NCBI GenBank assembly: GCA_020356105.1
Contig: CP070634.1
Location: forward strand, 3,093,188-3,125,708
Direction of reading: 5' to 3'
Length of the DNA stretch: 32,521 bases
From: Rhodospirillales bacterium
GTDB taxonomy: Bacteria > Pseudomonadota > Alphaproteobacteria > UBA8366 > JADFVY01
The position numbers and the translations under genes are program-made. Below the pieces are notes generated by a model, which was not told the origin of the DNA, ran no database searches, and saw nothing but the letters and a program-made list of their open reading frames with translations. This document shows positions 1 through 7,334 of the stretch, piece after piece (positions within the stretch are counted from its first letter, which is position 1; each line of letters begins with the position of its first letter).

Positions 1-471
1 GACGATGCCTATTTCATCGCCTGGTCGAGTGGCCGCAACTACGACGAGAGGATGCCGTCGACCGGCGGCTGGCGGGACCGGCAGCGCGGCCTCGACGTCT
101 ACGGCGCCTTCCTCAGCGTTCAGGACGGCTCGCTGCGCGCGCCGCCCTTCGCGATTGCCTCCGAGATCGACTACCAGCAGATGCCGGCGATCTCCTATGA
201 CCCGACCGCCGACCGCTTTCTCGTCGTCTGGTACGATCTGCGGCGTCCGCCGACCGGTCGGGATTCCGATATCTACGGCCGCTTCGTGACGCCCAGGGGC
301 AAGATGTCCGGGGAGTTTCTCGTCTCCGAGAACGAGGCGATCGGCACGCGGAAATTCCCGACCGTCGCCTACAGCCCGCGCAGCAGCCGCTTCCTCGTGC
401 TGTGGGAGGACGGGCGCGGGCGGGTCAGCGGCCGGGCCCGGCAGATCTATGGCAGCCCGGTCGTTCCCTAG
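1..471 (+). CDS. C-terminal part of a repeat-containing, probably secreted protein (5' truncated)
   Basis: The reading frame is open from the first base of the window and stops with TAG at 469-471, so only the last 156 residues are visible and the start lies outside. The fragment holds two to three imperfect repeats of about 50 residues, each with a 'P-x-(V/I)-(A/S)-Y-(D/S)-P ... R-F-L-V-(V/L)-W' core followed by a 'D/Q-I-Y-G' turn (for example RFLVVWYD then DIYGRF; RFLVLWED then QIYGSP). Such blades occur in bacterial beta-propeller-like extracellular or surface proteins, but no enzymatic motif is visible here. The 3' end faces the metY-like gene convergently, with a pair of REP-like palindromes between them. 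Function unknown; being coding is well supported by the repeats and high GC3. Confidence 0.75.
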   Translation, partial: DDAYFIAWSSGRNYDERMPSTGGWRDRQRGLDVYGAFLSVQDGSLRAPPFAIASEIDYQQMPAISYDPTADRFLVVWYDLRRPPTGRDSDIYGRFVTPRGKMSGEFLVSENEAIGTRKFPTVAYSPRSSRFLVLWEDGRGRVSGRARQIYGSPVVP

Positions 472-512
472 GGCGTTTGAATCTGCCCTCCTCGTTGCTG
501 AGGCGCGACCTG

Positions 513-610
513 ACCCTTCGAGATGGCGCTCCGCGCCTCCTCAGGGTAAGGAGACAGCCATCCGAGCCTCATGCTGAGGAGCGGCGAAGCTGCGTCTCGA
601 AGCATGAGGC
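513..610. repeat. Pair of REP-like palindromic elements in opposite orientation
   Basis: Two related imperfect palindromes lie between convergent gene ends. The left unit (513-547) starts ACCCT and ends AGGGT, with an inner GGCGC/GCGCC dyad. The right unit (566-610) has a perfect 10-bp outer stem, GCCTCATGCT against AGCATGAGGC. The reverse complement of the left unit matches the right unit at the cores CTGAGGAG and TCTCGAA, so this is one repeat family present twice, head to head. The style (CCTCAT-CTGAGGAG...CTCGAAG-ATGAGG) is familiar from dispersed intergenic repeats in rhizobial and related alphaproteobacteria. It may act as a bidirectional transcription end or a nuclease-blocking hairpin; that role is inferred. 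Confidence 0.8.
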
Positions 611-631
611 CGCCAGGCCGTCCCGCCACCA

Positions 632-1936
632 TTACGACGCCGCGTCGAGCGCCTGGCCGATGTCGGCGAGGATGTCGTCGGGATGCTCGATGCCGATCGA
701 CAGCCGCACGTAGCCTTCGGTGACGCCGGTCGCCGCCAAATCGTCCTGCGAGAGCTGCGAATGCGTGGTTGTCGCCGGATGAATCGCGAGGCTGCGCGCA
801 TCGCCGATATTGGCGACGTGGTACAGCATCTTCAAGGAATCGATGAAACCACGCCCAGCCTCCTTGCCACCCTTGAGCTCGAAGCCGACCAACGCGCCGA
901 ACCCGCCCGTAAGATACGCCTCGGCGCGACGCGCCGTCTCGCCGTCCTGGAACTTCGGGTAGATCACCTTCTCGACCGCCGGGTGGTTCTTCAGGAACGT
1001 GGCGACCGCCTCGGCGTTGCTGCAATGCTGGCGCATGCGAAGGGGCAGGGTTTCCAGCCCCTGGATGAAGTTGTAGGCGTTGAACGGGCTCATGCAGGCG
1101 CCGAGATCACGCAACAGCACGACGCGGGCGCGGATGATATAGGCGATCGGCGCGCCCAGCGCCTCCGGCACAAGGGTCGCCCAGACGGCGCCGTGGTAGC
1201 TCGGGTCCGGCTGGTTCAGGAGCGGCTGGCGCTCGGGATGCGCGGCCCAGTCGAAATTGCCACCATCGACGATGATGCCGCCGATCGAGGTGCCGTGCCC
1301 GCCGATATACTTGGTCGTCGAATACATGACGATGGCGGCGCCGTGCTCGAGCGGCCGGCACAGGATCGGGCAGGACGTGTTGTCCATGATCAGCGGAATG
1401 CCGTATTCGCGGCCGATGTCGGAGACTTCCTTGATCGGGAAGACGTGCAACTTCGGGTTCGGTAGTGTCTCGGCGTAATAGGCCCGGGTTCGCTCGTCGG
1501 TGGCCCGGCGGAAATTCTCGGGATCGGCGGGGTCGACGAAGCGGGCCTCGATACCCATGGTCTTGAGCGTGTTGGCAAACAGGTTCCAGGTGCCGCCATA
1601 CAGGTCAGTCGAGCTGACGATATTGTCGCCGGCCTGGGCGAGGTTCTGCAGGCTGAAGGCCGAGGCCGCCTGGCCGGAGCTGAGCGCCAGCGCCGCAACG
1701 CCTCCCTCCAGCGCCGCAATGCGCTTTTCCAGCACGTCGCATGTCGGGTTCATGATGCGCGAATAGATGTTGCCGAGCTCCTGCAGGGCGAACAGGTTCG
1801 CGGCGTGCTCGGTGCTGTTGAACTGGTATGACGTCGTCTGGTAGATCGGCACGGCGACTGCGGTCGTCGCGGGATCGCTGCGGTAATCGCCGCCGTGCAG
1901 CACGACGGTTTCCGGATTGGTGAAATTGCCCGACAT
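632..1936 (-). CDS. metY: O-acetylhomoserine aminocarboxypropyltransferase / sulfhydrylase (Cys/Met metabolism PLP enzyme)
   Basis: This 434-residue protein belongs to the cystathionine gamma-synthase/OAH sulfhydrylase family of PLP enzymes (fold type I). It should make homocysteine from O-acetylhomoserine and sulfide (or use methanethiol) in the cytoplasm. Visible marks are an N-terminal 'ETVVLHGGDYRSDPAT-AVAVPIYQTTSY' type segment, the 'YSR-MNPT' substrate loop, 'LSSGQAA' near residue 85, 'DNT' before the active site, and the PLP lysine in 'STTKYIGGHG' (K209). A C-terminal 'VRLSIGIEHPDDILADI' segment closes the family pattern. The length equals the usual ~430 residues. The start at 1936 is chosen because AGGGAGG lies about 7 bases upstream and homology begins at once; an upstream in-frame start at 2125 would add 63 non-conserved residues. 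Sister activities (methionine gamma-lyase-like) cannot be excluded. No SAM riboswitch was recognised upstream. Confidence 0.93.
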   Translation of the reverse strand: MSGNFTNPETVVLHGGDYRSDPATTAVAVPIYQTTSYQFNSTEHAANLFALQELGNIYSRIMNPTCDVLEKRIAALEGGVAALALSSGQAASAFSLQNLAQAGDNIVSSTDLYGGTWNLFANTLKTMGIEARFVDPADPENFRRATDERTRAYYAETLPNPKLHVFPIKEVSDIGREYGIPLIMDNTSCPILCRPLEHGAAIVMYSTTKYIGGHGTSIGGIIVDGGNFDWAAHPERQPLLNQPDPSYHGAVWATLVPEALGAPIAYIIRARVVLLRDLGACMSPFNAYNFIQGLETLPLRMRQHCSNAEAVATFLKNHPAVEKVIYPKFQDGETARRAEAYLTGGFGALVGFELKGGKEAGRGFIDSLKMLYHVANIGDARSLAIHPATTTHSQLSQDDLAATGVTEGYVRLSIGIEHPDDILADIGQALDAAS

Positions 1937-2188
1937 GGCATGACCTCCCTTGCGGCGGTGAATTGCACCACCTGTTTCGCAATTGTCCACGTGTTCGCGC
2001 AGATCGCGGCGCATCGTATCAAGGGGGCGCGCGGGCGAACAGCGATAACTTGACCCCGGCAATCGTTTGTTACCGCGCGTTTCCGACCATCCCGGCCGTT
2101 TCCCGACGCCATGAATTTGTCGCAAATCCGGTGGAACGCTTCTTGCGTCCTGTTCGATATCCAGTGTCTTGCGGATTGGATTTTCGAG

Positions 2189-2374
2189 ATGAGATTTGTG
2201 ACCCTATTCTTGAATGCCATGCGGATTTCGAGCCGGCTCGACTGCCGCCGCTTTGCGGTCGATCCCGGTTACCAGCGGGCGCTGGAGCGCGATCTGTGCG
2301 CCGAAGTCGCGCCGGCGCGCGTGGCGCGCCCCGCCGCAGAGAATGCCGCCGATCCGGCCTGGCGGACGGCCTGA
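2189..2374 (+). CDS. Doubtful small ORF, about 61 aa, no recognisable family
   Basis: An open frame can start at ATG 2189 (or 2111, 2219) and ends with TGA at 2372-2374. From 2219 onward GC3 is high and the codons look like those of real genes here, ending in 'AENAADPAWRTA'. The first half is AT-richer and no good Shine-Dalgarno precedes any start. No family is recognised. Hairpins at 2412-2481 lie just downstream and could end its transcript. It may be a small protein, a decayed gene or chance. Confidence 0.25.
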   Translation: MRFVTLFLNAMRISSRLDCRRFAVDPGYQRALERDLCAEVAPARVARPAAENAADPAWRTA

Positions 2375-2401
2375 GCAGACGAATTTAGGGTGGCCTTGTA
2401 G

Positions 2402-2510
2402 GGGGAGGTCATCCCCAGAGAGTCCTCTGGGGAGGTCAGAGCGGAGCCGGCCTCGGGCGGCAGATCAGGCCGGCTCCGCTCGTTCGACTCGATTCGTGGA
2501 CCGCGAATCG
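2402..2510. repeat. Three consecutive hairpins with a competing alternative pairing
   Basis: Three inverted repeats follow one another. Hairpin 1, 2412-2433: TCCCCAGAG-AGTC-CTCTGGGGA, a perfect 9-bp stem. Hairpin 2, 2439-2481: a perfect 14-bp stem starting GAGCGGAGCC around a 15-base loop. Hairpin 3, 2490-2510: CGATTCG and CGAATCG around a 7-base loop. GGGGAGGTCA occurs at 2402-2411 and again at 2429-2438, so the first GGGGA can also pair with TCCCC at 2412-2416 and would then exclude hairpin 1. No T-run follows on either strand, so these are not textbook intrinsic terminators. They lie between a doubtful + ORF and the 3' end of the nqr operon. Confidence 0.7.
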
Positions 2511-2565
2511 CGCTATTCTCTTGAAGCCGAAATCCTCGACCCGCGCGGCGGTGGCCGCGGGCGAG

Positions 2566-2955
2566 TCAGGAGTGCTCGCTCAGCGCCTTCAGGATGTCGT
2601 AGCGCCTGATCTGGCCGACCAGTCTTCCGTCCCGCAACACCGGGAAACGCCGGAAATGACTGTCGAGAAACGTCTGCGCTGCGCTGACGATGTCGAGATC
2701 CGCGTCGAGGGTCTCGACCGGCGCGCTCATGTAGTCGCGCACCGGCCCGCCCCAATCGTCGTGATAGCGCGAGGAAAAGACGATCTTCAGACAATCCTTC
2801 TTGGACAGTACGCCGACAAGGTGCCCCGTCTCATCGACCACGGGCGCCCCCGAGATCCGCTTGTCGAGCAGCGTCTGAATTGCCTCGTGTATGTTCATGT
2901 CCGGCGCGAAGGTGACCAGCCCGGTCGCCATCACATCTGCGACGGTCCGGCTCAT
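2566..2955 (-). CDS. Tandem CBS-domain protein at the end of the nqr-like operon
   Basis: The 129-residue protein consists almost only of two CBS repeats. The first runs about residues 5-62 ('VADVMATGLVTFAPDMNIHEAIQ', 'ISGAPVVDETGHLVGVLSKKD') and the second about 75-127 ('VRDYMSAPVETLDADLDIVSAAQ', 'FRRFPVLRDGRLVGQIRRYDIL'). CBS pairs usually bind adenine nucleotides and report energy charge to a partner. There is no membrane segment or catalytic domain. The start (ATG, complement of 2953-2955) overlaps the nqrM stop by ATGA, so translation is probably coupled. The last place in a respiratory-complex operon suggests a regulatory link to that complex or to the neighbouring transporter; that link is inference. 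Confidence 0.88.
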   Translation of the reverse strand: MSRTVADVMATGLVTFAPDMNIHEAIQTLLDKRISGAPVVDETGHLVGVLSKKDCLKIVFSSRYHDDWGGPVRDYMSAPVETLDADLDIVSAAQTFLDSHFRRFPVLRDGRLVGQIRRYDILKALSEHS

Positions 2956-3143
2956 CGCTGGTCGTCTGCGCGGCACATGGGACAGATGCTGAGGACGGCG
3001 TTGCCACCGCACGACCCCTTCAGGGGACCCCGGCCGAGCAGCATCCCGGCGCCGAGGCCGAGGATTGCCACTCCGATCACAGCGAAGCTCAACAGGAATA
3101 CGGTCACGACGAACGCTCCATGCTCAACCGCCGAAATCGTCAT
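2952..3143 (-). CDS. nqrM: NqrM-like Na+-NQR maturation protein (small membrane Cys protein)
   Basis: This 63-residue protein has one N-terminal membrane segment (about residues 10-34, 'FVVTVFLLSFAVIGVAILGL') followed by 'LLGRGPLKGSCGG' and a downstream 'CPMC' pair. The pattern of a short helix, then K-x-S-C-G-G, then C-x2-C is that of NqrM (formerly DUF539). That family is needed to deliver iron to the cysteine site between NqrD and NqrE. It is a little shorter than Vibrio NqrM at the C-terminus. The frame overlaps the 3' end of nqrF by 20 bases and the CBS gene by ATGA, so it is embedded in the operon. Its presence supports assembly of a real Fe-S-containing Nqr-type complex here. Confidence 0.85.
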   Translation of the reverse strand: MTISAVEHGAFVVTVFLLSFAVIGVAILGLGAGMLLGRGPLKGSCGGNAVLSICPMCRADDQR

Positions 3144-4341
3144 ACAGGACGTTGTCGCGCGGCACGTTCAGCTTGTCCAGCATCGCCTGTACGGCCTCGA
3201 TCATCAAGGGCGGGCCGCACAGGTAGTACTCGCAGGCGGCAGGATTCGGGTGGGTCGCCAGGTAATTACGGTAGACGACATCGTGGATGAAGCCGGTCTC
3301 GCCTGCCCAGGTATCGCCCGGGGCGGGATCCGAGAGCGCGACATGCCATGAAAAATTCGCATGGTCGCTGGCGAGGCGCTCCATCTCCTCGGCGTAATAC
3401 AGGTCGATGAGGGCGCGGGCGCCGTACCAGAAACTGACGCGGCGTCCGGTCTTGCGATGTTCCAGCTGGTCGAACGCATGCGCCCGCAGCGGCGCCATGC
3501 CGACACCGCCGCCGATCAGCACAATCTCGCGGTCCGTGTCCTGCACGAAGAAATCCCCGAACGGGCCGGAGACGGTGACCGGGTCACCCTGCTTCAGGCC
3601 GAACAGCCAGGACGACACGATCCCGGGCGGGGCATCCGGTCGGCGCGGCGGCGGCAGGGCGAGGCGGATGTTGAGCAGCAGGAAATCCGTCTCGCCGGGA
3701 TGGTTGGCGAGCGAGTAGGCGCGCGAAACCGGTGCGGTCGAGCGGGCGGTCAGCTTGCGCAGGCCGAGCCGGGCCCACCCGGGCTCATGGGCAGGGTCGA
3801 CGGCGATCTGGGTGAACGGCAAGGTAAATGGTGGCGCCCTGACCTCGACATAGGAGCCAGCCTGGAAGCTGCGGTCCCGTCCCTCTGGCAGGCTCAGGGT
3901 GATCTCCTTGATCAGCGGCGCCACCGTGCGGGTTCGCGCGACGGTGCAAATCCAGGTTTCCGCCGCCAGAAGCTCGGGCGCCACGACAACCGCGAGGTCG
4001 CCGCGCACCACCACCTGGCAGGCTAGGCGCAGTCCGGCGGCGAGGTCGGTCTCGCCCAACGTCGTCTGCTCGACCGGCAGCGCGTCGCCGGCGCCGCGAA
4101 CCGTCACCCGGCACAGGCCGCAGGTGCCGGCGCCGCCGCAACTCGTCGGCAGCCGCACCCCGCCCTGTTCGAGCGCGCCCAGCAGCTTGTCGCCGAAGCG
4201 GGCGTCGATCACCCGCTCCTCGTTCACGGTGATCCGGGCGACGCCCCGCGGCATCAGCAGCGCCCGCGCGCCCAGCACGATGAAGGCGAGCGCCATGATC
4301 AGGGCGGTGAACACCGAGCTGCCGAGCAGGATCTCCGTCAT
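3124..4341 (-). CDS. nqrF: Na+-NQR subunit F, NADH-oxidising FAD/[2Fe-2S] subunit
   Basis: At 405 residues this matches NqrF (about 407). It has an N-terminal membrane helix (about 5-30). A plant-type ferredoxin domain follows with the cluster cysteines in C-GGAGT-C-GL-C (C-x5-C-x2-C) and a distal 'LACQV' cysteine. The FAD domain carries R-A-Y-S, the NADH domain has 'GGGVGMAPLRAHAF' and 'CGPPLM', and the tail is 'DDFGG'. It takes electrons from NADH to FAD, then to the [2Fe-2S] centre, and passes them into the membrane subunits. The start at 4341 is chosen over the in-frame 4383 because the family begins 'MTEILLGSSVF' and 4383 would overlap nqrE further. It lies 10 bases after the nqrE stop. 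No key residue is missing. Confidence 0.95.
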   Translation of the reverse strand: MTEILLGSSVFTALIMALAFIVLGARALLMPRGVARITVNEERVIDARFGDKLLGALEQGGVRLPTSCGGAGTCGLCRVTVRGAGDALPVEQTTLGETDLAAGLRLACQVVVRGDLAVVVAPELLAAETWICTVARTRTVAPLIKEITLSLPEGRDRSFQAGSYVEVRAPPFTLPFTQIAVDPAHEPGWARLGLRKLTARSTAPVSRAYSLANHPGETDFLLLNIRLALPPPRRPDAPPGIVSSWLFGLKQGDPVTVSGPFGDFFVQDTDREIVLIGGGVGMAPLRAHAFDQLEHRKTGRRVSFWYGARALIDLYYAEEMERLASDHANFSWHVALSDPAPGDTWAGETGFIHDVVYRNYLATHPNPAACEYYLCGPPLMIEAVQAMLDKLNVPRDNVLYDDFGG

Positions 4342-4351
4342 CGCCGCCTCA

Positions 4352-4954
4352 TCATCCGAAGTCGAGCCCGGCGAACACCGCAAAGCCCATCGACATGAAA
4401 CCGGTCAGGATGAAGGCGAGGCCCAGCCCGCGTAGACCGGCCGGCACGGCGCTCTCGTCGAGCCGCTCGCGCAGCGCCGCGAGCGCCCAGATCGCCAGCG
4501 CCCAGCCGACCCCGGAGCCGAAGCCGTAAACCACGCTCTCGGGCAAGGTGTAGCGTCGTTCGACCATGAACAGGCTGGCGCCGAGAATGGCGCAGTTCAC
4601 GGTGATCAGCGGCAGATAGATGCCGAGCGAGCGGTAGAGCCGCGGTACGTAGCGATCGAGCACCATCTCGAGGATCTGCACCGTGGCGGCGATCACGCCG
4701 ATCGCCGCAATCAGCACGAGGAAGCTGAGGTCGACATCGCCGAGCCCGAGCCAGGAGAGCGCACCGGGCCCGAGCAGGCGGGTGAACAGCAGATTGTTGA
4801 CCGGCACCGTGATGGTCTCGACGACGATCATCGCAAGGCCCAGCCCGAACGCGGTCTCAAGGCGGCGGGAAACGGCAAGGAAGGTGCACATGCCGAGGAA
4901 ATAGGCGAGCGCCAGATTGTCGCTGAAGATCGCGCGCAGCAGCAGCTCGCTCAT
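4352..4954 (-). CDS. nqrE: Na+-NQR subunit E, integral membrane subunit
   Basis: The 200-residue, six-helix membrane protein has the NqrE/RnfA pattern. The two cysteines that help bind the intramembrane iron-sulfur centre are present in '[10 protein letters not shown]' (residue 23) and '[12 protein letters not shown]' (about residue 120). '[16 protein letters not shown]' is also conserved. It pairs with NqrD in inverted topology to carry electrons across the membrane. Length is normal (about 198). The start overlaps the nqrD stop by ATGA. It could formally be RnfA, but adjacent nqrF and nqrM settle it as Nqr-type. Confidence 0.95.
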   Translation of the reverse strand: MSELLLRAIFSDNLALAYFLGMCTFLAVSRRLETAFGLGLAMIVVETITVPVNNLLFTRLLGPGALSWLGLGDVDLSFLVLIAAIGVIAATVQILEMVLDRYVPRLYRSLGIYLPLITVNCAILGASLFMVERRYTLPESVVYGFGSGVGWALAIWALAALRERLDESAVPAGLRGLGLAFILTGFMSMGFAVFAGLDFG

Positions 4955-5601
4955 CGCGGCACCTCTCCGGATTGCGGCTCGGGGGCTGGCTCGGCCTGCT
5001 CAGGCCGGAGGACGCGGACGACCCATACGGCAAGGCCGAGCAGGAAGAAGGCGCTTGGCGGCAGCGCCATCAGCCCGAGCGGCGTGAACCAGCCGCCCTC
5101 GGCCTCGGTCGGTAGCACGGCGATTCCCAGCAGCGTTCCGGCGCCGAACAGCTCGCGCACGGCGCCGATCGCAACCAGGATCAGCGCGTAGCCGAAGCCG
5201 TTGCCGATCCCGTCGAGCAGGGCGGCGCCCGGCGAGTTCTTCATCGCGAAACCCTCGGCCCGACCGAGCACGATGCAGTTGGTCACGATCAGGCCGACGA
5301 ACACGCTGAGCCGCTTGCTCATCTCGAACATGTAGGCTTGCAGCACCTGGTCGACGACGATGACCAGCGAAGCGATGATGGTGATCTGAACGATCAGCCG
5401 GATCGAGCGCGGCACCTGATTGCGAATCAGGCTGATGATGCCGTTCGATAGCGTCAGCACGAAGATCAGCGCGGCGCTCATCACCAGCGCGGTCGACAGC
5501 GCGGTCGTCACCGCCAGCGCCGAGCAGATGCCGAGCACCTGCAGGGTCAGCGGGTTTGTCGCGAGGATCGGGTCGACCAGGATGCGGCGGCGTTCGCTCA
5601 T
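4951..5601 (-). CDS. nqrD: Na+-NQR subunit D, integral membrane subunit
   Basis: The 216-residue protein shows the NqrD/RnfE pattern with about six membrane helices. '[12 protein letters not shown]' (cysteine near 27) and '[19 protein letters not shown]' (cysteine near 112) hold the cysteines facing those of NqrE. The N-terminus '[15 protein letters not shown]' is also typical. The start at 5601 is preferred because it overlaps the nqrC stop by ATGA and the family N-terminus follows at once; an upstream in-frame start would add 67 arginine-rich residues read from within nqrC. The C-terminus has a short charged tail ([11 protein letters not shown]) and overlaps nqrE. The gene appears intact. 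Confidence 0.95.
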   Translation of the reverse strand: MSERRRILVDPILATNPLTLQVLGICSALAVTTALSTALVMSAALIFVLTLSNGIISLIRNQVPRSIRLIVQITIIASLVIVVDQVLQAYMFEMSKRLSVFVGLIVTNCIVLGRAEGFAMKNSPGAALLDGIGNGFGYALILVAIGAVRELFGAGTLLGIAVLPTEAEGGWFTPLGLMALPPSAFFLLGLAVWVVRVLRPEQAEPAPEPQSGEVPR

Positions 5602-6338
5602 CCCGACGCCTCCTTGCCGAGGCGCTCGAGATACGGCCCGTAGCCGTCCGGGCCGAGCCAGAAGCGCAACAGGTTGGTCACGCCGGTGCTGGTGCGGGTC
5701 GCGCCGGAGATCCCGTCGACCTGGTGCGGACCCGCGCCTTCGCCCCTGACGACCTCGATCCGCACACGGCCTGTCGCGTCGGCCACCTGCTTGCCGCCCC
5801 ACAACGCCTGCCAGGCCGATTCGACGATTCGCGCGCCGAGGCCCGGCGTTTCGTCCTGCTCATAAAAGATCAGCGCGGCGATGGTGTTGAGATCGGCCTC
5901 GAGGGCGAGGTAGCCCTTCAGCGTTGACTGATATCCGGCGCCGCGCACCGGCAGGACGACGAATGCCAGCCTGTCGCCTTCGCGCAGCTCGAACACCGTG
6001 GCGACATCCTCGCGCTCGCCAAGCCCGGCCATGTCGCGTTCGGGCGGCAGCGCGCTATCGGTGCCCGGATCAAGGGGGGCGTACGCGCCGGTGTCGAGCG
6101 CGACGAGGCGCGGCTCCGGTGTGCCGCCGCCCAGGATCTCGAGAATGCCGGTCAGCTGCGCCGCACTTTCCCGGAACCGGTTGGCTTCCTGCAGCGGCTG
6201 CAGCGTCACCGCGGTGATCGAGACAACCAGCGAGCAGACGAACGCGACCAGGAAGGCGATGCCGATGGTCTTGCCCGGGCTGTCGTTGGGCAGGGCGAGG
6301 AAACCGCGCCACCAGGCGAGCGGATTGGCGCTAGCCAT
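5598..6338 (-). CDS. nqrC: Na+-NQR subunit C, periplasmic FMN-carrying subunit
   Basis: The 246-residue protein has one N-terminal membrane helix (about 21-42, '[19 protein letters not shown]') and a periplasmic FMN-binding domain. 'ETPGLGARI' near 167 and the covalent attachment motif '[15 protein letters not shown]' near 210 are present, so the flavin threonine (S-G-A-T) is retained. This contrasts with the NqrB of the same operon. ApbE would attach the FMN; no apbE gene is in the window. Length is close to normal NqrC (about 257). The start at 6338 is chosen because the family begins just after it. It overlaps nqrB by 8 bases and nqrD by ATGA. Confidence 0.94.
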   Translation of the reverse strand: MASANPLAWWRGFLALPNDSPGKTIGIAFLVAFVCSLVVSITAVTLQPLQEANRFRESAAQLTGILEILGGGTPEPRLVALDTGAYAPLDPGTDSALPPERDMAGLGEREDVATVFELREGDRLAFVVLPVRGAGYQSTLKGYLALEADLNTIAALIFYEQDETPGLGARIVESAWQALWGGKQVADATGRVRIEVVRGEGAGPHQVDGISGATRTSTGVTNLLRFWLGPDGYGPYLERLGKEASG

Positions 6339-7116
6339 GGCCGGGTCTCCAGGCCAGGGCGCGGTCGAGCAGCGGCGCGAAGAGGCCGCCCAGCAGCGCG
6401 GCGAAGACGATGCCGTCGGGCTGATCCGGGTCGGCAAGCCGGATTACGAGGACCAGCGCGCCGACCAGCGCCCCATGCAGCAGCCGCGCCGCCGTGCCCC
6501 GGGCCGCGCCTTCGGGGGAGGCCGCGAGGAACAGCACCCCGGCCGCGACGGCCCCGATCCCGAAATGCGTCCACCATTCCGGTTCGCCCAGCAGCACCCC
6601 CGCCGCGGCGAGACCGGCGGCCGCCCCCACCGCGACCTGCCAGGCAAGCTCTCCGCGCAGCGTGAGCACGACGGCGCCGGCGAGACACGTCGCCGCGAAC
6701 AGGGGATCGGGGGAGAGGCCGAACACGTCGAGAGACTCGAAGCTGCCCTCGGGGAAGGAGAAGAGGGCGAATGAGAGACCGATCAGCGCCGGCGGCAGGA
6801 CCGGCCGGCCGCCGAAGATCTCGCGTCCGAAGACGGCGCCGAAGCTGAGTGCGACGATCGCCGCGCCCCATCCGACCGGGCCCGGCAGCATGACGACGAA
6901 GCCGATCGCGAAAGCCGGCAGGCCGGGGCCGAGCGGGCGCCCCGCCCGGCGCGCGAACAGCAGCGCCCAGCCGTAGGCGAGGGCCAGCGCGACGGCGAGG
7001 AGGACGAGCCGCTGGCCCGCCGTTTCCGGACCGTCGGCATAGAGCCGCACCGCCAGGGGCGGGGCTAAGGCCAGCACCCACAGGGCGTCGTGACGGTTGC
7101 TGTCGGAGATGTTCAT
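6331..7116 (-). CDS. nqrB: Short NqrB/RnfD-like membrane subunit lacking the FMN-threonine motif
   Basis: The 261-residue polytopic protein is recognisable as NqrB/RnfD from 'ALSFGAVFGREIFGG' plus 'LPPALIGLSFALFSFP' (about residues 85-125) and from the C-terminal block 'HFGIGAVAAGVLFLAASPEGA ... LVGALVLVIRLADP ... GGLFAPLLDR'. Standard NqrB has about 415 residues. Here roughly 100 N-terminal residues are missing. The segment that normally follows the 'FAYPA' part and carries D-G-(Y/F)-S-G-A-T, where FMN is bound by threonine, is also absent; 'FESLDVFGLSPDPLFAATC' stands there and no S-G-A-T or T-G-A-T occurs anywhere. The start at 7116 gives 'MNISDSNRHDALW'. An upstream in-frame extension to 7365 would add arginine/proline-rich sequence without a membrane segment. 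It is first in the operon; no nqrA precedes it. Confidence 0.85.
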   Translation of the reverse strand: MNISDSNRHDALWVLALAPPLAVRLYADGPETAGQRLVLLAVALALAYGWALLFARRAGRPLGPGLPAFAIGFVVMLPGPVGWGAAIVALSFGAVFGREIFGGRPVLPPALIGLSFALFSFPEGSFESLDVFGLSPDPLFAATCLAGAVVLTLRGELAWQVAVGAAAGLAAAGVLLGEPEWWTHFGIGAVAAGVLFLAASPEGAARGTAARLLHGALVGALVLVIRLADPDQPDGIVFAALLGGLFAPLLDRALAWRPGHG

Positions 7117-7334
7117 AGCGTGCGCCTCCGGGGCCAGCCTAAGTCCGGAACGCGGACCTGACAACGGTGCGGGACGGCGCCGAGACGATTCGCCCACACC
7201 GGTTCCGAACGGCATGGGCGGATGCCGGCATTTCGCCGCGATGGCCGTCGCTGCCGTTTGCCACAACGGGCGGTGCGATCCGAACCGATTTCTGCTAGGT
7301 TCCCGCCTGCTTGGCGGCAAGGGAACACCGGTGA
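7117..7334. promoter_or_regulatory. Divergent promoter region between nqrB and the DASS transporter
   Basis: These 218 bases must hold the start signals for both the nqr-like operon (minus) and the transporter (plus). On the plus strand 'TGCTAGGTT' (about 7292-7300) looks like an extended -10, with an A/G-rich ribosome-binding stretch (GGCAAGGGAAC) shortly before ATG 7335. No matching -35 is evident, and on the minus strand I cannot choose boxes with confidence. No riboswitch or clear operator dyad was seen. The shared region could allow co-regulation. Confidence 0.35.

Larger units (their letters stand above)
1937..2565. other. 629-bp mostly non-coding interval
   Basis: This stretch separates the metY-like gene, which reads leftwards from 1936, from the 3' end of the nqr operon at 2566. 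It should carry the metY promoter on the minus strand, but I cannot pick confident -35/-10 boxes. It also holds a doubtful small ORF (2189-2374, +), three consecutive hairpins (2412-2510) and a GC-rich dyad, CCCGCG...CGCGGG, just past the CBS gene stop that may end the nqr transcript without a clear U-run. The part around 2100-2220 is noticeably richer in A+T than its neighbours, as expected for a regulatory region. Confidence 0.5.

Noticed and set aside
1937..2110. Possible SAM riboswitch upstream of the metY-like gene
   Set aside because: I read the minus-strand leader for SAM-I, SAM-II and SAM/SAH type conserved cores and saw none.
2952..7116. Interpretation of the operon as Rnf instead of Nqr
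   Set aside because: NqrF (ferredoxin-FAD-NADH type) and NqrM are present, and RnfB/RnfC are absent.
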